Positions 1-10,350 of a DNA stretch of 64,000 bases are shown here, one piece after another (the first letter of the stretch is position 1; every line of letters starts with the position of its first letter). The position numbers and the translations under genes are program-made. Source of the stretch: Prorocentrum cordatum (lineage: Eukaryota; Sar; Dinophyceae; Prorocentrales; Prorocentraceae); the NCBI GenBank assembly GCA_963575745.1, contig CAUYUJ010016149.1:273154-337153 (forward strand), written 5' to 3'. A model generated the notes under the pieces. That model saw only the letters and a program-made list of their open reading frames with translations. It was not told where the DNA came from and did no database searches.

Positions 1-14
1 GAGGATCCCGATCT

Positions 15-72
15 CGGTGATGGTGGTAATATCATGGCTTCCAAGGTGACCGAAATATTACCACCATCACCG
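15..72. repeat. Perfect 18-bp inverted repeat
   Basis: Arms 15-32 and 55-72 are exact reverse complements (left arm CGGTGATGGTGGTAATAT), separated by 22 bp. The structure could fold as a hairpin. No coding or mobile-element context is visible, and the window edge prevents a search for flanking duplications. Confidence 0.8.
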
Positions 73-196
73 AAATCTAGGATCATCTTTCCCATGTGGA
101 GGCAACCCCTGTGCTGGTGTTGGTGCCAATTTCCAGGCCTCCAAATCTTGCCACATGTGATCCTGAAGCTCCTGGAATCTGGCAGCACGTTCGTGC

Positions 197-600
197 GTGG
201 GAGGGCAGGTCTTTTTCGAAGCGTGGTTCTCGCCTCCGCGCCGCGCACATGCTCCTCAACCAAGCTGAGGGGTTTCCCTGATTGAGGGCGTATCGTTTTA
301 CATCTGTCGTTCTAGCCTTAGCGCCGTGAACATTCGTTATCAAACTCTTGGAAGAGCTTAACGGACTGAGGGCAGGTCGTTTTCAACATGTGGTTCTTGC
401 CTCAGCGCCGCGCGAATTCGTCTTAACAAAAAGGAGGGGATATGTTGATTGAGGGTGGGTCGTTAAGAAAGTGTGGCTCTTTCTTGAGCGCCGCGCAGTA
501 TCGTTTTAACCACTAGAGTGCGGCTCCTTGTCAACATGTGGTTCTCGCCTTAGCGCCGCGTGCTTGTTTGTATTTTACAACCATTTCACGGCTTACATTC
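197..600. repeat. Degenerate ~82-bp minisatellite, about five copies
   Basis: A phrase of the type GTGGTTCTCGCCTTAGCGCCGCG recurs near 222, 309, 387, 467 and 538, spaced about 77-86 bp. Each copy is preceded by GAGGGC-GGTCGTTTT-like sequence. Copies are diverged and no long reading frame crosses them. Confidence 0.6.
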
Positions 601-1042
601 TTTACGAACCAAGCATTGTGTGAGTGTGTCGTTCAGGATTGCCGGGGCGCAACAGATTCGTTGAGTTGCGGTGTTGAAATCCCCGGAATGACTCTATAGA
701 CTTACGCCACATCCGCCGACCCTTTAATTGAATTCAAGGTTTTGATAGTGCTTGTCGGTGTTTGGAGGGCTCACGTCGCGCAGTTGGCAAGCCTTTCAGT
801 GCAGAGGCGAGTGCCAGAATAAATTGCCGAAATTGTTTTTTCCGTGGACGCGAGCCATGTCGCGCGTGACGAGAAGAAGGGCACTTGACATGCAAGGCAA
901 GCGAAGGATACCAGTAGGGCACCCGTGCCATGGCCCGAAGAAGTAGGAGCAGCGGGGGTGCGAGCGAGAGGGAAGACGAAACATATGAAAAGAGGAACGC
1001 AAAGAAGGGCAAAGCGGAGGAGGAGGAGGAACAGGGGGAAGA
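601..1042. other. Intergenic, nothing recognised
   Basis: Short unsupported reading frames only. A purine-rich patch (GGAGGAGGAGGAACAGGGGG) directly precedes the spliced-leader relic at 1043. Confidence 0.5.
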
Positions 1043-1064
1043 TCCGTAGCCATGTTGGCCCAAG
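1043..1064 (+). other. Relic of dinoflagellate spliced leader (DinoSL)
   Basis: These 22 bases match the conserved 22-nt DinoSL at 20 positions. The start TCCGTAGCCAT and the end CAAG are exact; the differences are T to G at 1054 and T to C at 1060. DinoSL is normally added to mRNA 5' ends by trans-splicing, so a genomic copy at the head of a sense-oriented LINE implies that a trans-spliced mRNA was reverse transcribed and reintegrated. The match is seen directly; the mechanism is inferred. Confidence 0.8.
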
Positions 1065-1093
1065 GCTAAACGTAACGAAGGCCCTGGGCCGAG

Positions 1094-2473
1094 GTGTTGC
1101 GATTAGCTTTGGCCCCTCCGTCGCCCGTTCTCGAGCGATTTTGGGGTATGCGAATTTCCTCTGCTGTGCGCGAGTCTGCCACAGCTGTCCCTTTCTTTAC
1201 ACGCTTTCCACGACGCCGTTTCGGCAACAATTCCCGCCCGCGAGAGCTCCCCCTGGGGGCCAGCCGATGCCCGAGTCCGCTCGCGATGCGCGAGGTGGCA
1301 AGCCTGAGGCGACGCTTGCTGCACGCCCCGCGGGTGCCGCAGCCGCTGCCCGCCAAGATCAGGAGCGCAGGGGGTGGCCGCGGGTCGGGTGATGCCCGTT
1401 CACGCTCTGGCGGAGAAGGCTCACGGGCGTCGCCAGGTCCCCGTCGGCAGCCTGGGCCTCCGAGTCGTCCTGCTGCTGGCGCTCGCTCTGCTGATCCACT
1501 GAAAGGTGCTGCAGACCCTTGGGCGGGCTCCTCCGCCGCCTCTGCTGCTGGACGGCCTGAAGGTAGGGGGCAGGCTGAGGGCGCTGACAATTCCTCGGCA
1601 ATCTCGCGCGGTGCCCTCGACGAGCTGCTGGCTGCCTTCAAGTCTGACATGGCGCGCACCATCGACGCTCGCATGGGAGAGACCAAGCGAGGGATCATCA
1701 CTGACGTCACCGGCCACACGGTGCAGCTCGTTAAGGCAGCCAATGAGCGCTAAGAGGCGGTCAACATACAGGTTCGTGGTGAGCCCGATGCACTGCGGAC
1801 CTCGCCAGTCGGCCTTCGAAGTGCAGCAGCAGCAGCAGCAGGTGCGCACGGAGATGGAGCAGCTCAGGCGCCAGCTTCACATCGCAGAGACGACGGTGCA
1901 GCGCGATGGAACGGGACAGGGACCCCGACGGCTCGATTTTCGTGGCGAACACGGAGTCCAACGTCACCATCGAGAATATCAAGGGCCAGCTCGCGGGCTG
2001 GATGCAGGACGAGGGCTTCGAGGAGCAGCATTGGTCGGTCATCGGCAATGCCCCTGGCCGGCGCTTCGCGGCGCAGATGTCGGGCGACGCGAACGCGGCC
2101 ATGCGTGAGGTCAAGCAGGCGCAGCGTTTCCTCAAGCAGAACGGCGAGTGGAGGCAGTTCAGTGGCCAGGATCTTCGTCGGCCTGAAGAAGAGTGACAAG
2201 ATGGTGCGGCGCGAGGTTCAAACTAAGAAATGGGCCGGCCTGGTTCGCGACGCGCTCCCGGCAGCACGGGTTAGGCACGATCGGACAAAGGGCGTTGTCT
2301 TCGTGGAGGGCGCGCCGTGCGCCCAGCCCGATATCGGCCAAGAGAAGGATGTTCCGACCAAGCTTATGTGGAACTACGCGGCGGCTCGCGCTCATAATCT
2401 GGGCAAGGATGCGCTGCTGGCGCGCTTCAACGGTATCTTTCATGCGGCGGAGGGGATACTGTGGCAGATTTAA
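1094..2473 (+). pseudogene. LINE-A ORF1, broken
   Basis: Three overlapping open stretches (1094-1753, 1906-2196, 2048-2473) in alternating frames look like one former protein. The N-terminal part is Ala/Arg/Pro-rich. A Gln-rich helix follows near 1820-1870 (QQQQQQ), then a charged globular part with segments such as GSIFVANTESNVTIENIK and RIFVGLKKSDKMVRRE. A helix plus an RRM-like region is typical of LINE ORF1 nucleic-acid-binding proteins, but no strict RNP motif was identified. At least two frameshifts are needed, near 1760-1900 and 2160. Confidence 0.6.
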
Positions 2474-2489
2474 CAGTGTATTACAGCCG

Positions 2490-3389
2490 TGGCACGAGGA
2501 TCTGTCCTATCTCCCCTCGGTGGCCCCTTCCTTCACTACTTGGAACACTCCAGCTCTTCTTCGTCATCCCCCCTCCACTCGAAAGACCAAGTGCGCGCGG
2601 CTGGCGGCTACGATGCGACCTCGCTCTATGATTGCGTCGCAGGAGACCCATGGCACGGAGGAGGAGTTGAGGCATAAGGTCTACCTGGCTCAATAGAGAA
2701 TGGCGGCGCTTGCTTCGATGCCCAGACGCGATGCTGGCGGGGTCGCGATTTTGCCTCAAGGGCTTTCTCAACGAGAGGCTGATCTGGCGATGGAGGAGGG
2801 GCGAATCCGACGTAGCGTGATTGTGCCAGGCTACGTGCAGAGACTGCAGATCAAGGCTCGGGCAGCACATTCGAATGACACTCGCAAACAGGGCGCGACG
2901 ATGGCGATTTACATCATCCGCAACTTCGGACTGGACGAGTCGACGGCGCAGGCACTGATGAGGAGGATTGCCGCGGAAGCAGCTGTGGCTGCGGCGAACC
3001 CCCGCAGCTCGACGGCACTGCTGATGGGCGACTTCAACTTCCATGAGAAGGTGGCGATGTACTTGGCGACGCCCGAGATTGACAAGGGGGTACTCACGCA
3101 GGCGCGTCATCGTGAGAGAGGCGACCTCTGGCTGGATGCTCTGGCGGGCCTGGCGGAGCTGGGCCCCGAGCAGCCCGCCCGCCATGTGGCGGACGGGGAG
3201 AGGCCCACGCAGCTGGGCAAGGTATTCGCGTCGACCCCTGGCTGGCTCCCCCTCGACTGGAGCATGTCGGTGACGGTGTTGGACAGGCCCGAGGAGCTGT
3301 TCGACCGAGGCATTTCTGATCGCGCACCGGCGCGTGTGACTGTCGCCACTTGCCCGCCGGGCCCGTTGCATGAGCAGCCGAGCCCCTGA
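2490..3389 (+). pseudogene. LINE-A endonuclease (EEP family)
   Basis: In one frame the block carries the EEP signatures in order: SQETHG (catalytic Glu) near 2640, GGVAILPQG near 2735, LLMGDFNFH (GDFN motif) near 3020, and ISDRAPARV near 3315, where the family usually has SDH. The endonuclease nicks target DNA to prime reverse transcription. A TAG at 2694-2696 interrupts the frame, and the His to Arg change in the last motif would impair catalysis. It ends just upstream of the RT frame. Confidence 0.8.
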
Positions 3390-3394
3390 CATGT

Positions 3395-4711
3395 TTGTTG
3401 CTCACCCGCCTTCTCGCATTTTTGTTGCTCCTGATCTCCCACTCACCCCTTTACTCGTTACCCGCCATTGCGAGGTGTCGGGGATGCAAACGATTGCTGC
3501 GGGAAGCCGCCCGCATGACCAGGGATCCCCTAATAAGGCAGCAGGCCCCTGAGCTGGAGACCAAAATCATGATTTTTCGCTCGATCGCTCGCGCTGTGAA
3601 TTTGAATGATGTCCGCCTGGCCTCCAAGTCGCTAGCGTCCGCCCCTGCTGCCGCCGAGCACTTGCTGCTGGAGAGTGAGGGTCTCGTCGTCCTGAGATCT
3701 GCGGTCGTCTTGCGTCGGCAATGCGAAGCTCTCCAGCGGCGACGCATCGAGCGCAGGCTAGCTGCGGCTGAGTCGGCAATGAAGGCGTCTGAAGCACTGA
3801 AGGATCGCAAGCGTTTAAGGGCATACATGCACGCGGAGCGCAGGCGTGCCAAGCTTTGGGCCCCGTCGAGGAAGACCTTGCCCCTCCAGGCTCTGGTGGG
3901 CCCAGACGGCGCCGTTGCATCGAATGCGCAGGAGATGGCATCGGCGCTGCATCAGCACTGGGCCCCCGTCTTTGCTTGGAAGCAGGTTCCTGTCAAGCAT
4001 GTGCGTAGGTGCCTTGAAAAGCACGCTCGCCCGTTTGACTGGTCTGAGGTGTCGCCCCCCACGGTCTCTCAGATTCAGGCGACGCTAGCTCGGGCGAAAC
4101 CAACTGCGCCAGGGCCAGATGGTTTGCCGCATGCGGCCTGGCAGCAACGCCCGCTGTCGGCTGAGATGTTATTCGACCTCCTCCTCTACCTCCAGCTAAC
4201 CGACATGAGTGATATTATTCTGGTCTTCGCGCCCAAGGGGAGGCGTGAGGACGACAGTCAATGTGTAGTGCGTGAGGTCGCCTCCACGCGCCCCCTAGCG
4301 CTCAAGAGTGCAGATGTGAAGGTGCTCTCTTCGGTGTGTAATTTCCAGTTTAAGAAGGTGATCAGCTCCCAGGCTCAGCAGGACCAGAAGGGGTTCCTGG
4401 TTGTGCGGATTTTTTTTGGGAACATCACTCTCCTGGATACCTCCGCCAGGATCCTGGGGATGCCTGGCCAGGCCAGGGGGCGTCACCCTATCCTCTTCCT
4501 CTCCGACTTTGGCAACGCCTTCCCTTCTCACGCCCGCCTCTTCCTTTGGGAGGTGTTGCAGTTCCTAGGGGTGCAATGTGGTTTCCTGGCGTTCTTCCAG
4601 GCGTCGTATGCATTGGCGTACGTGAAGGCCCCGCTCCTGGGAAAACTCCTGGACTTTGGTATTATCTGCTCTGGTGTGATGCAGGGCGACCCTGCCAGCG
4701 GCTCGATCTGA
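3395..4711 (+). pseudogene. LINE-A reverse transcriptase, N-terminal and palm
   Basis: A 438-residue open frame. RT landmarks: KPTAPGPDGLPHAAW near 4100-4145, TRPLALKSADVKVLSSV near 4288-4338, ILFLSDFGNAFPS near 4490-4530 (the motif A Asp region) and SGVMQGDPASGS near 4671-4707 (motif B, usually QG-PLS). The frame stops with TGA at 4709, right after motif B. The motif C FADD/YADD box that should follow is not visible; a (TG)n tract occupies that place. Confidence 0.85.
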
Positions 4712-6034
4712 GCCTTGTCTATGGACCCGCTTCTGAGGGCTCTCAGGCAGTGCCTTGACCTCTCTCCTGGGGCGGAGTCGCGTGTGTGTGTGTGTGTGTG
4801 CGTGTGCCCCCTGGAAGCAGAGTTCTCTCCGACCTTGCAAAGGCAGATAAAGGCCCTGCTCGCGATGCACGTCCCTCGCTGGAAAAAAAATCCCTGCGGT
4901 AGCCATGGCAGAATACTTCGGGGCGTGGATCGGCCCAGCTGCTGGCAAGGTAATGTGGGCGAGGATGTTTCGGGAGTGGGTGGAGGTGGTGAATGCCATT
5001 GCAAAGCAGCAGGCCGCCCCCTCTGTTGCGATCCAGCTTTATAGCTCTCGCGCTCTTTCCAAATTCTCCTATCTCTGTCAGCTGGCCCCTCTTCCCAGGC
5101 AGATCGCGCGGTGGGAGTCTTGGGCTCTTCACAGGGTTCTTCACTTTCCCTCCTGCACTTCCCTCTCGCTGACCTCCTCGCTCTCAGGACCTGGGCCAGG
5201 GTGCGCCCGCTATCCCTCCAGGCCCAAGGCGCGGCGACATTGCGGAGAGCGGCGTATCAGACAATCGCGAACTGGAGGCCCCTCTTCCTCCGACTGCAGC
5301 AGAAGGCCAAGAGATTCCTGCCGCGTGCCCAGTGGGCCGCGCACAGCTGGTCTCCTCCATTTTGAAAGCGCCGACCCATTGTGCAGGAACTGTCGCAGGC
5401 CGCGACAGGTTCTTTAGAGAATGATCGGCTCCGTGACCCTGTTAAGTCTGCTCGCAAGGCTCTAGCGGAGGCGCAGCTGCTGAAACCGCGGGTCCAGGTC
5501 CAGCGTGTTTTTGGCCGTTCCCTGGGAGCCAGTTTGTACCGGGGCAAGTTCGGTGACGCGATCAGGCGTAGGATCTCGTCCTGGGCTTCGTGGCCTCCGT
5601 CTGCACCTGCTCTGGAGGCCATCGACAGGCCTGCTCTTCGGTCTCGCCTGCTGCATGCGCCACCATCGTGGCAGATTTGCATCGTCAAGACGCTAGCGGG
5701 TGGGTGGGTGACGGAGTGGAGGGTCTCTCAGAAGCATAGCCAGTGTCTTTTCGGGTGTGTGGAGGAGGAGGCCTCGGACAGGCAGGCTCATTATATGTGT
5801 TGCCCGCGTATGTGGTCAGCGATCCTCGCCGCCTGGTTTCCCGAGTTGCCTCTCCCCCAACCTCTCGTCTCTCGGCTCGCACTCGCTCGCTCGCTTACAT
5901 ATCAGGAGCGCGATGTTGTTTGCCAGCGTATTGTCGTTGCGTGCTATATGTGCCCCTCACATCGTCGCTGCCCCCCCCCAGTCTCTCGATTGTTCGGCAC
6001 GTGCTGCACGTGCCCAGATGCTGCAGCAGGCTGA
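4712..6034 (+). pseudogene. LINE-A RT thumb and C-terminal Cys/His domain
   Basis: Continues in shifted frames (4905-5417, 5381-6034). The last segment has CLFGC followed by HYMCCPRMW, spaced as a C-x3-C-xn-H-x2-C-C cluster, resembling the C-terminal zinc-knuckle region of many LINE polyproteins. The motif order after the RT palm supports one element. Frame changes near 4900 and 5380 mark it as a fossil. Confidence 0.65.
4781..4805 (+). repeat. (TG)n microsatellite inside the RT gene
   Basis: An alternating GT run encodes (VC)n in the RT frame, about 25 codons after motif B, where the catalytic Asp-Asp motif C normally lies. Confidence 0.8.
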
Positions 6035-6127
6035 GGTAGAGCGGTGATGACTTATGGACTTCCCTGGGCAACGTGCGAGGGGGAGCAGGGGGGAGATGGG
6101 GGAGAGGCGAAAGGGGAGTCAAGGAGA

Positions 6128-6197
6128 GGAGGGGGAGGAGGAGGAGGAGGAGGAGGAGGAGGAGGAGGAGGAGGAGGAGGAGGAGGAGGAGGAGGAG
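6128..6197 (+). repeat. (GGA)n microsatellite
   Basis: About 23 GGA triplets, preceded by G-rich sequence directly after the LINE-A 3' end. It encodes poly-Glu, poly-Gly or poly-Arg depending on frame; there is no evidence of a protein. Confidence 0.95.
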
Positions 6198-6199
6198 TC

Positions 6200-6760
6200 A
6201 GGATCTGGTCTGGAGGCGTCACGGGGGCGTCTTGGAGGTGGAGTATGGGCCTCCTGGTTGTTGTCTGGAAGCCTGTTGAGAGCCTTTTGGGCCTCGCTTG
6301 GGGCTCCCTGGGACCCTCTTAGGGGGATATTGCAGCAGGATGAGGGTATCTCGGAGCCAAACGACCAAAAAGTTGCCTACCCGGCTCCCTCTTGGAGCCG
6401 TCTGGAGGCCCTCGTGGGCCGTTTTGGGCGCTTCTTGCGCCGTCTCTGGGCCCTCTTGGACTTCTTTCGGCAGTTGCCGTGGCCGTCCCGGGAGGATATG
6501 GAAGGTTTCGTGGCCCATGTCGGACGCTGCGAAACCGCAAGAGGCCGATTGGGTAACAATGAACGTTTTACGAAGGGAATTTGACGAGATTTGTTTCTTG
6601 GGGCTCGCTCGGGCGCCTCTTGGGGGCCTGTTGGGTCGTCTTGGGGGCTTCGGAGGCTGTCTGGAAGCCATCGTGGGCGTCTCGGAGGGATATTTCGGCC
6701 CTCTTGGACGGTGGCGTTTTGGTGTCCTCTTGGCTCGTGTTGGGCCCTGTGTTCCCCCGT
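6200..6760 (+). repeat. G/T-rich dispersed repeat of TCTTGGGG-type words
   Basis: A block dominated by variants of CTCTTGGGGGCCTGTTGGG, GTCTTGGAGG and GGAAGCC. The same vocabulary recurs at 12590-12850, 27240-27490 and 41572-41790, so it is a dispersed family. Both strands are open over long stretches because of composition (Trp/Leu/Gly-rich on plus). No domain is recognisable. Confidence 0.6.
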
Positions 6761-7257
6761 GATGCGTTCGGCGGTGGGTCGTGCCGGGCGAGGGGGGGGA
6801 TCAAATTGCCGGTTCGGGGCCCCGGTGGGAGGGGGGGGAATGCCGCGCGCCTAGCGACCCACAAGGGGTCAGCGGATTTTCTGCAACGGTTCAGGGTCGT
6901 CAGGACGCGACAGTAAGGTTGATTCGTGGCGTTGAAGTCTCGAGAGTGGTGTTCTGGTGCGCGTCAAGATTTTCAAACAGTGTCTCCCAACGGGGCACTT
7001 CCTTCATCGCAACTGAATCCTTGTAAGGGCCTCTGAAGAGGAAGCTTGGAGGGAGGGTTTATTCCCCGCATGTTTCTTGGGGTTTGGGTTTTTTCTCGCC
7101 CGCGCCACGCCCGCGTCTCACGCCTCCCTCCATCCGCCCTCCTCCCTCCCCCCCTCCCCCTCCTAAGTACTGGGCGCGCGCATGATACGCATCCAGATGC
7201 AGCCTCGCACGCACCATGCACATGCACAAAACACGCAATACGCAAGGCATGCGTGTA
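6761..7257. other. Intergenic, nothing recognised
   Basis: Holds a G-rich patch (6790-6840), a pyrimidine-rich patch (7125-7165) and a CAC/CGC-rich lead-in to the following satellite. No gene is supportable. Confidence 0.4.
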
Positions 7258-8190
7258 GGATTCGCAGCGCACGGCAGGCATGCACTTCCTCGACACCGCA
7301 TGATGCGCGCTGGATGTGGGGGCGCCATCCGTTTCAGGTTCGGAACGCGTGCCAGGCGTGGCACGTGCAGGCTCGCAGGTATTTCCTCGACGCCACAAGG
7401 GGTGCTGTGGGGGTGGGGGCGATATGTTTTGCAGGCAGGCGTTGCATTTCCTTGGGGCCGCACGGGGTGCGCTGGGGGTGGGGTCGCTCTGTGTTGCAGG
7501 CCCGCAGGGCATGGCAGGCGTGGCATGTCCTTGACGCCGCGCGGCGTGCGCCGGGGGGGGGGGAGGGCGCTACGCGCTGCAAGGCCGCAGGGCGTGGTAA
7601 GCGTAGCAGTTCATCGACGCCACTGGGCGCTCGCTGCGGGTGGGAGATATGCGCTGCAGGCTCGCAGGGCGTGGCAGGCGTGGCATTTCCTCAACGCCGC
7701 AAGGGGGTGCACTGGGGGTGGGGGCGCTATGCGCTGCAGGTTCGCAGGGCGTGGGGCGTGGCAGGCGTGGCATTTCGTCGACGCCAGCGGGGGTGCGCTG
7801 GGGGTGGGGGCGCTATGTGTTGCAGGCTCGCAGGGCGTGGCAGGCGCGGCGTGTCCTTGACGCCGCGCGGCGTGCGCTTGGGGTGGGGGCGCTGCGCGCT
7901 GCAAGGTCGCAGGGCGTGGTAAGCGTAGCATTTCCTCGACGCCAGTGGGGCTGCGCTGGGGCTGCAGGGCGTGGCAGGCGTGGCATTTCCTCGACGCCAT
8001 ACGGGCGCCATGCGCTGCAGGCTCGCAGGGCGTTGCAGGCGCGGCATTTCGTCGACGCCAGTGGGGGTGCGCTGGGGGTGGGGGCGCCATGCGTTGCAGA
8101 TCGCAGTGGTGGCAGGCGCGGCCGTTCCTCGACGCCACAGGGGGCGTGCTGGGGGTGGGGGCGTCATGCGTTGCAGGCTCGCAAGGTATT
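7258..8190. repeat. 80-bp tandem satellite, about 11 copies
   Basis: Repeats of GCAGGCTCGCAGGGCGTGG, then CAGGCGTGGCATTTCCTCG, ACGCCGC and GTGCGCTGGGGGTGGGGGCG. Unit starts at 7651, 7731, 7817 and 7897 give periods of 80, 86 and 80 bp; the 86 comes from a GCGTGG duplication. The first units (from 7258) and the last (to 8190) are diverged. Because 80 = 3x26+2, open frames cross the array in every frame; these are not genes. Confidence 0.9.
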
Positions 8191-8522
8191 TGGATAGGGC
8201 GCTCGAGGCACGCTCTTGGCTGTCTGTCGATGTGTCCCGTATGTGGCACAGCGTGGCAGGCGTGGGTGGCACTTTCCAACTTCATACCACCGCCCCGGCA
8301 GCTTTTGACCTCTTCCCGCGTACCCGGCTCGCGTTCCCAACGCGCGACTGGCGCGGCGCATCATGGCCGGTGCGAGTTGCGCGTGTTTTTTTTGGGGGGG
8401 GGCGGGGGGCGCGGGCGATAATTCGTTTCTTACCCAGAGTTGTAAACGCGCTGGCTCAAGCCAGCTTGGCGCTTGCGCTCTTACGCAGGCGCTCCTGAAT
8501 CCTACTTCAGGGCGCCGCCGCC
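8191..8522. other. Intergenic, nothing recognised
   Basis: Mixed sequence with a T8 run followed by a G-rich run at 8388-8411. No coding signal or repeat relationship was seen. Confidence 0.4.
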
Positions 8523-9119
8523 ATGCCCCCCCACATCGCCGCGGACGCGCTGTCACCTCCGCGTCTAGCGATGAAGACTGCAATGGCTCAGATGGGCGGC
8601 GAGGTCAGCGTGGGGGCCTCGCGCAGATGCGCCAGCGGAGTGGTGCTGTCCGCTACGAATGCGTACCGCCGCCAGCTTAACAATTGGTGGCCCGATGCGC
8701 TCTACGCGAGGTACTCCGAGATGAACGACGACGGCAAGAGGCAGTGCCTGGCGGCGCACCCGCGGAATCTTGCGTCGGGCGGATTCCACCAGGAGTCTGC
8801 TTTAGACGACGACGCCGGCCCGCCGGCGAAGGTTCGGCGTTTGCGCGAGGCCGGCGGCGCGGCTGCTGACGCAGGGGCCCCATCCGCGGTTACCGCGCCT
8901 GCGAAGGCCACGCCGACTAAGGCCCCGTCCGCGCAGACTTGCACTTCGCGGCGGTCCCTGGCCTTGCCGCTGGCTACCTCTGTTCGCTTCGCTGGCGCCC
9001 CATCGCGCGCGGCTTTCTCCTGGGCCCGCGGAGGCGGACGGGCGTTGTTGGCGAGGATCTTGGTCGCGGAGCCCGCGACAGTCGGTCGCGGCGACTTGTC
9101 TATGCGCCCATGCGGATAA
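8523..9119 (+). CDS. Hypothetical protein or exon, 198 aa
   Basis: Not recognised. The first 140 codons read like a real protein: mixed charged and hydrophobic composition, with segments such as ATNAYRRQLNNWWPDALYAR and KRQCLAAHPRNLASGGFHQ, then an Ala/Thr/Pro/Lys-rich tail. No signal peptide or membrane segment is visible. The last third may be out-of-frame intron or decay. ATG 8523 is the first in frame; ATG 8571 is an alternative. It could be a host exon or a fragment of an unrecognised element. Confidence 0.35.
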   Translation: MPPHIAADALSPPRLAMKTAMAQMGGEVSVGASRRCASGVVLSATNAYRRQLNNWWPDALYARYSEMNDDGKRQCLAAHPRNLASGGFHQESALDDDAGPPAKVRRLREAGGAAADAGAPSAVTAPAKATPTKAPSAQTCTSRRSLALPLATSVRFAGAPSRAAFSWARGGGRALLARILVAEPATVGRGDLSMRPCG

Positions 9120-9830
9120 GAAGGCTGCCGGATGGCACGAGTCTGCCGCAGAGAGAAGAGCGGATCATCCACAATATCCACCGCCCAGAAGGTGCGCCGA
9201 TGCCATATTGTGGCAAGCTCTCAACAGGTACTCCAACGGCCACTGGATCTACGAAATAAATGTACCTGCTCTTCGTTTGGTTTTTGGGCAGCCTGACGTG
9301 CTCGGTGGAGCCGGCGCCAAGTTCCACGGCGAGGTGAGCGACGTCGCCCCCCGGCGATGGGCGTTTCGAGCCGCCGCGGAGCCCGCGGCGTCGATCCCTC
9401 GCGAGGGACGGAAGGCGTCGCGCACCGCGCGCGTTGGGCGGCCCTAGCAGAGCGGCTGGGCGCGGTGAAGTTGTTCTTCTCAGCTGACCAAGGGGGCCCT
9501 CGCCCCGACCCTGTCAGGGCCGAGCGCGTCGCGCAGGTCCTCGCTGCTCGGGCGGATTTCAGAGCCATGGCCCTCGCCCGCGCGGACGCATTCTCGTTCG
9601 CCAAGGAGAGTGCGTTCGATTTCGTTGCCTGCGTCGCAGACGACCTCTCGAACCTCTACCTGCCGTCGGCGCGCGCTCCTCACCTCGGGGGCGCGCGGTG
9701 CCTGGGTGCCGCGGCGCAGGCCGCGATCCATTGCGAGCCTCGCAGGCTTCGGGATGTTTCAATTCAGCAGCGACTTCTCACGGGACACGAGCATGGGCAG
9801 ACTGGGGGGAATGGCGGATAACTGGTGACA
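9120..9830 (+). pseudogene. Possible decayed coding block
   Basis: Several overlapping plus-strand frames (8939-9259, 9208-9447, 9357-9821) show protein-like stretches: LPQREERIIHNIHRPEGAP and RADAFSFAKESAFDFVACVA. No single frame holds throughout. It may be further exons of the preceding gene, or remnants of one. No family was recognised. Confidence 0.25.
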
Positions 9831-10272
9831 GCACCTGCGCGCGATGCTTAGCAGAGCCACTCGCGTGGGCGATGCGCCCTTGCTGCGGCCGCTGCCGAGG
9901 GGGGTCCCGCAGGGGAGGCCCGCCTCCATCCGCGCTTCCAGAAGATCAATGAGCGCGTGGCCACGGAGACGCGGGGGTACGAGGCCCTCGCTCGGGGGCG
10001 CCAGCGGATCTCGCCAGCGGCGCGAGGTTGTCGGGGCGCGCGGGCGCCAGAGTTTTCCCGACGACGGCAGCGCCATCCGGCCGTGTCGTATTCGCGCGGC
10101 CCGCGCCGTTCCTAGGCGATTTCGGAGCGGCCGCCAAGTTTCTGTCGCCATGGCGACCGCAGCCAAGAGCTTCCATCACAGGGCACTCGCATATTGCAGG
10201 CAGGTGGATCCTGTTTGCACGGCAATTCCTTGGCGCGCGCAGCTCGGAGACTCCGTCGAAGAGACGCGGTGA
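9831..10272. other. Intergenic or unrecognised
   Basis: GC-rich, Arg-coding frames on both strands, with no motif that supports a gene. Confidence 0.3.
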
Positions 10273-10284
10273 CAGACGTGGAAA

Positions 10285-10350
10285 ATGCATGTTAATACAT
10301 ATATATATACACATATGTATGTATGTTTGTACATATATACATATATGTAG
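10285..10350. repeat. AT-rich ATAC/TATG low-complexity tract
   Basis: ACATATATATATACACATATGTATGT-like sequence, the only strongly AT-rich patch in the first 50 kb. A degenerate tetranucleotide repeat. Confidence 0.8.

Larger units (their letters stand above)
1043..6036 (+). mobile_element. LINE-A: decayed non-LTR retrotransposon
   Basis: A 5-kb plus-strand element with, in order, an RNA-binding-type ORF1, an exonuclease-endonuclease-phosphatase (EEP) endonuclease, a reverse transcriptase and a C-terminal Cys/His motif. Several frameshifts and stops break it. The 5' end is taken at the DinoSL relic and the 3' end just before the (GGA)n tract. The architecture is that of EEP-type LINEs. No poly-A tail or target-site duplication was identified. 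Confidence 0.85.

Noticed and set aside
7182-8285. Long frames on both strands across the 80-bp satellite
   Set aside because: Period 3n+2 without stops; no protein domain.
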